From Opisthorchis felineus (lineage: Eukaryota; Platyhelminthes; Trematoda; Opisthorchiida; Opisthorchiidae): 64,000 nucleotides of DNA. The notes under the pieces are model-generated. The model made no database searches, was not told the DNA's origin, and saw only the letters and a list, made by a program, of their open reading frames with translations. Within the stretch, counting starts at the first letter, position 1. Each line of letters starts with the position of its first letter. The stretch spans positions 149,976-213,975 of the forward strand of contig SJOL01003772.1 in the NCBI GenBank assembly GCA_004794785.1, given 5' to 3'. Made by a program: the position numbers and the translations under genes. Shown piece after piece: positions 59,701-64,000 of this stretch.

Positions 59701-61220
59701 GGCATACTTGCTTGTCTCCTGCCTTGGTCGTTTTGAGGGCTGCTCTTCATTTGCAGTTTTGTTTCTCCCCGTAGGAATCCGGTTTTTGCAGGCCTTTTAT
59801 TTTTGGGGGACGGAGTTTTCCACTCTAGTGGGCGAAAATGTCGACCGCTACTACTCGTAGCTCGTTCAACATTGACTTTTGGTCGACTGACTTTGCTGTT
59901 GTTTAAGGATCTGGGGCAAACACGTATCTGTTTGGTTTCTTGGGCATTTTGGCGCGGTCTGATAGATAAGGTATCTCTGCGGGGCCGTGTGCATTCGGTA
60001 GAAGCACCAAGAAGTATTCCCTTGGGTGGCGCTCCGATGAGGCTTGTTTTCGAAGACGACCGCACCTTGAAGATAGCGAGCAGCTTTTCGATTTGGAGAA
60101 GTTAATATGGTTTGTTTGACTGAAGTAGCTTCCCTTTCGTGTTTGTGTGGACTCCCGAGTCGCCCGCGATCAGCGTGGCCAACTGGGTTTACGAAGGATT
60201 TTCCGGTTCGCTAGTGTTGGGTTTGTGGCTTTCACTGTCGGCGTCGTAGGCGACGACAGTGTCCACAATCAAGGAGACCACTTTTGACGGGGAAGCGCTG
60301 GAGCATGTCAGTTTCACACTTTCAGTGGCTGTGGGGTTGTCGTAGCATCCCCTGACGCCAAGGCCAACGCTTGCTGCAGATTTGCTGGTAAACTTCGCGG
60401 CTTGTCTCCTAACATATGAGCCAATCCACTATGGTGTGGAGTTTGCTGCTGCACCTTTATCGTCTGCTCTGGAGAGAAGCGCTGAAAGCTCTACTTACTT
60501 TGGACGCTGCGTCCACGCGAGGCTAACCCCTACCAAGCATCGCTGCCTTTCATAGTCGAGGGGTCTGCGGTAGTTGGGTGGAAGCGTCACCCGGAGTCGC
60601 GGCCGGTTGCGTTGGCGTGTTTTCAAGAGCACAAGGGGCCATACCTACCATCGGTCTGTCCATAAGTTTGGGGTCGGCTTAACTGGCGCCAAGCGGAAGC
60701 CGGTTTCTTGTTTGTCCTCTGGGACTTCTGTGGCCCAGCTTTCGCGCCTCTAGAGAGTGATCCTCAGGTATACGCTTGATTGTTGGGTAAGCCTTTCGAA
60801 TGCTAACTGCCCGCTCAAAGATCTTCTGTACGGCAGACGGGAAGGAAATGGTGACCCGAAGCCCAAATGTTCACTTCCTTCCCTTTCCGCGTAACTACTC
60901 TGCGTAAAGCGCTGCGTGTCTAGGCTTTGTAGAGACGCTGCCAAAGAGCGACTGTGCCAGTTCCGTTGGTGCGATTTTTCTGGAGAACGACATCCAAATG
61001 ATCACCCAGCTCTCTTTCATGCTCCTGTCTACTAGAGACGCCGTGGCAGTCTTGGTTGCCGCATCAGAAATCTGGATGATCTTCTCAGCAGCCAAAGGAC
61101 CCTGAATCCATATCGGTGGGTTCTCGTTTAGGGAAGATAGTTCTTGTTTTGCCCTCCCTCGCTTTCTTTGCCCGCCACCTTCAAATCCTAGCGATCCAAT
61201 CTTTCCCGGTATTCTCTCCA
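56690..61220 (-). mobile_element. CR1-like LINE, long but broken copy
   Basis: From 5' to 3' on minus: ORF1-like sequence (TIKRIPEDHSLEARKLG near 60.75 kb); the ORF2 endonuclease start with IALTETWLTPDASG (about 59.47-59.50 kb) and VGDFNAPKPSWMEL (about 59.13-59.17 kb); a linker with ALRKMRNRCG; RT in one frame at 57463-58089 with [26 protein letters not shown] and LLFADD (57631-57645); and the C-terminus RRGHGKKIFKLRAHTF to TQFKALLDSFLC ending near 56850. Frameshifts and stops separate the blocks. CR1/Jockey-type elements carry an AP-like endonuclease and no LTR. It lies in the same orientation as MAEA and ends about 70 bp before its start codon. Confidence 0.85.
57463..58089 (-). pseudogene. 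CR1-like reverse transcriptase domain, open frame
   Basis: 208 codons open in one frame: [53 protein letters not shown] and LFADDLKSW with the two catalytic aspartates kept, then PLNDEKCVHMSFG. It is the best-preserved part of the LINE, but flanking frameshifts leave it without its endonuclease. Confidence 0.85.
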
Positions 61221-61639
61221 AAAAACGCGTAGTAACTGTGCTTCCCTGCCCGTGCCGGCTTACTGGTGACCGCGCCTACATCGGATAGTGCTCACCGCCT
61301 ATAACGCGGTCTCCTTGCCCAAAACCCTCCTGTACCCACAATCCCCGCCAGTCATGCTTTTATTCTGACTGTGACCTTGTGATCATGCCCGACAGCATGC
61401 CACCCACAAGTTGGGAATAAACATTATCGTTATCATGACCAATATCGGCTTTCGTCCTGGCCGCTGAGTTCTTTGTGTGTGTCCTCGAGAGCTTTGGAAA
61501 GGGGTTTTGGAGCTTTCTTTTGGTATTAAGGCGAACCCATAGAGGTTCTCCCAAAAGGAACCTTCACATACAGTTTTAAAATTCGACCGTATTTATTCGA
61601 AACCATGAATTTTTCACAGATGAGTTCGCGTATTCACAG
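61221..61639 (+). mobile_element. LINE 3' tail fragment, plus orientation
   Basis: 61330-61440 carries acaagttgggaataaacat followed by a tatcgttatcatg tail. This matches, in opposite orientation, the end at 63757. It is an AATAAA-containing element terminus; the body is not recognised. Confidence 0.5.
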
Positions 61640-63756
61640 TGTGATGCACTAGATCGAGGCCTTCGCCTGAGCTTCGCGGGTTGCGTTTGCTCTTGTCACT
61701 TAGCTACTCCCTTCACCCGAAGGCACAAGCGAAAAAATGGTGGCGGCACTGTTCTTTAAATTCTCAGCGCAACGCAGTCAGCCTGCCAGCACGCAGGATC
61801 CGGGTACCGGACGAATCGTAAACAACCGTCCGAGGAACGTTTCTCTAATCACCAACTGCCCGGAATGAGAAAAAATTTTGCCTTATAAGAGCGTGCACTC
61901 TCAGCTTTAATACCTTCTTGCCATGCCCCGCCGTGTGTTATTTCGGTCAACGGTGAAAGACTTGTTAGTCAAACCTTGTTCAGACAGTGCATAACTAAAT
62001 ATAAGTGTCCCTGGGAAGACAAAACCCCAGGAAAGATAGATCAAGCGCCGCGAGATGCATTTCATAATCAGTGGATTTAAGGCCTGACACCTTTTTCGTA
62101 TATGCTCGTTGAACACTCTTCATGAGTGTTCTGAGTAGACAGCCCGGTCGGCATTTTCGACAAGCGGTCTGACGTCAGCCCCGTAAGGTATATAAAAATT
62201 AATGCAGGGAAAGTTGCGCCGAATCATCTGCAGAACGGCGAAAGATTTTTGAGCTGATTGTCCATGGTGCAATGAGGTAGGTGAGCCAAATCTCTAAATA
62301 CTTTTTGTTTTCGACACTCGTAAAGTCCTTTTGTCCATTCTCACGAAGCACGATAAAAAACGTTCTGACTCCTGTTCGAATGAAATATGGACGCTCTTTT
62401 CGTCATTCTGATGGAAGAGCCAGCCTAGCGACTACTTCTTTGCAGCCTCTGGCCTCTGGCACTGTAGGCCTCTGACACCGAAACCTCAGGAACCTAGGTC
62501 GTCCGCAGAAGTAAGACATGAAATTGAAAGAATATCTGGAAGGCCTCTGACACAGATTAAAACAGAGGTGGTTCCATAACGAAGCCTTGAGAAACGTCCA
62601 TTGAGACTGGTGCTAGAGAAGGGTATGTCGAGCCTACATTCATTTGAGATGGTTTTTTAATGCAAACGCTTTAAACCAGTGGGCTTTCTCCTGTATTTCC
62701 ATGAGACTTGCGTTTGTGGAGCAGCGAAGCGTGTAGGACTCGATCGAATGCTTTTGAGAAGTCGAAAAATATGGCATCTGATACAAACCCTCGATCTGTG
62801 CTTTGATTAGGCTGTCCCTAATTACCAGTATCTCCACCATACAAAAACGGCTTTGGAGGAATCCATTTTGCGCTAGAAATAACAAGTTATGTGATTCAAA
62901 ATCGTCTGCTTCAAAATGTGTTCCACCATTTTGCATAATATGCTAGTGAGCCTGGGAGGTCTGTAGCTTCTGAGCGATAAGCAGTAACCGGTTTTGTAGA
63001 TTGGCGTGATGATTGCTTATTGTTGAGCAGGCGGATAGTTGCCTTCGTCGAGCGACTGGCGAAACACCAGGTAGAAATGCTTTGCCCATGTGGCCGACCT
63101 TTCCTCCCGATCCTTAAATGGACCTCGTCCGTTTCCAAACTGCTGAGTGGGTTTTCGTCTTCAGGAATTGACAAATATCCACCTCCGTGAAGACAAACTC
63201 AGTTAGAAGCCGCCAATATTTACGCCAAGATCGGACGCGATGAGTTTGTTGGCCGCGTATTGTTCTGTGAGCTACAAATTCTACCTTTCTGTCACTCATG
63301 GGTTGCTCCTCTCTGTCCCTCTAGGAGAACGCGGTTGGTTAATTTCTTCGGCAGTATCTCATGTACTTCAACATCATATTTTTGTATTTCCGGACGACAT
63401 TTATTGTCCTTACCTGTTGTCTTATGTTTCGTTTTGGATTTTGGGTTTACAGCGGTTCCGCATTTTACGATCTGCCAGCACAACTTTTGTGTCTCATATA
63501 GTCATCTTTTTGAAGAACAGCTGCGATTACAAATACTTTTAAATAGCTTTCGGTCCATGGACAGCGCGCTGGCTTCTATAGGACAAACAAAGCGCCATCT
63601 TCGTAAATTTTCTGGACAAGGTTTCTTTTGTGTCTCTCCCACTGAAGCTGGTCCCAGTTTAATCAGGTCAAGGAATATGCGCATTTCTGAGAGGGCTGCA
63701 CAGCAGAAGTTTCGAAACCCCTTTCAAGATTCCGGGTTCTCGGCACAGTATCAGGT
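61640..63756 (-). mobile_element. CR1-like LINE, second decayed copy
   Basis: Shares blocks in order with the 57-59 kb copy: the C-terminal KALLDS-equivalent end near 61.75-61.9 kb, the RT stretch around 62.6-62.9 kb, and the linker HFEADDFESH and GSTKATI region, up to the endonuclease end near 63.74 kb. More diverged, with many stops. Cut at its left-reading 5' side where another element tail begins. Confidence 0.72.
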
Positions 63757-64000
63757 GAAATAATAATAAGTTTATTTCCCAACTTGTAGGAAACATGTCA
63801 CCTGATGCATTATCGGGCCGTTACAACCAGAACGCGGCGGGCAAAAACACAACAAGGAGGAAGGTACAACCAACAAGACACGCACATTACGCGAAACATC
63901 ATCTGAGTTTTGGAAATAAAAAAGTAGAACAATGGGGCATGAGGTGTCACTGGTTCAATGATGAAGCCGGTTGAATTGAGTTTGGCCTTGTCCCCACCCC
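63757..64000 (-). mobile_element. Start of another LINE copy (3' end)
   Basis: aataataataagtttatttcccaacttgtagg on plus (cut here) is the antisense of a GGGAAATAAACTTATTATT terminus: an AATAAA signal followed by a TTA-repeat tail. The element would run rightwards out of the window. Confidence 0.5.

Noticed and set aside
1..64000. CRISPR arrays, bacterial operons or phage modules
   Set aside because: No regularly spaced repeats, no ribosome-binding-site gene runs; introns and LINEs show a eukaryotic genome.

Overview
This window is animal nuclear DNA, most likely from a digenean trematode. Four signs point there: a 9-exon gene whose first two introns are only 33 nt while later ones reach 14 kb; decayed RTE, CR1 and Penelope-like retroelements; a tRNA-derived SINE of a type I associate with opisthorchiid liver flukes (recalled, not searched); and no bacterial operon structure. 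Clonorchis/Opisthorchis is my best guess, held at moderate confidence. All calls come from reading the sequence by eye.

The one confidently identified host gene is MAEA, the RING-type subunit of the GID/CTLH ubiquitin ligase. It lies on the minus strand from 56618 (ATG) to 30293 (stop). I joined nine exons whose splice sites and phases all agree: 56562-56618, 56358-56528, 56219-56324, 41522-41835, 40916-40992, 37165-37282, 36236-36366, 35379-35568 and 30293-30391. They encode 420 residues with an N-terminal helical region, LisH, CTLH, CRA and a C-terminal RING-Gid domain.

Layout. 1-10 kb: no recognised host gene, but a decayed Penelope-like element (about 4425-5870) whose GIY-YIG motif has grown into an (AT)18 microsatellite. 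10-29 kb: mostly unrecognised, with weak candidate exons of unknown genes on both strands and two RTE fragments. 30-56.6 kb: MAEA, whose introns hold nested RTE and SINE insertions. The 14.4 kb third intron contains an RTE mosaic and a 794-base assembly gap. 56.7-61.2 kb: a long, broken CR1-like LINE in the same orientation as MAEA, ending about 70 bp upstream of its start codon. 61.2-64 kb: a second, more decayed CR1 copy and two 3' tail fragments in opposite orientation.

Two RTE subfamilies can be told apart. RTE-A has an FLDLK palm motif and several copies carrying SINE insertions. RTE-B has an FLDFQ motif and a (GAT)n 3' tail. One RTE-A element (48481-52800) is split by an RTE-B insertion with a short target-site duplication. 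One SINE sits in another RTE-A copy with a 13-bp duplication. Together these give a relative order of insertion.
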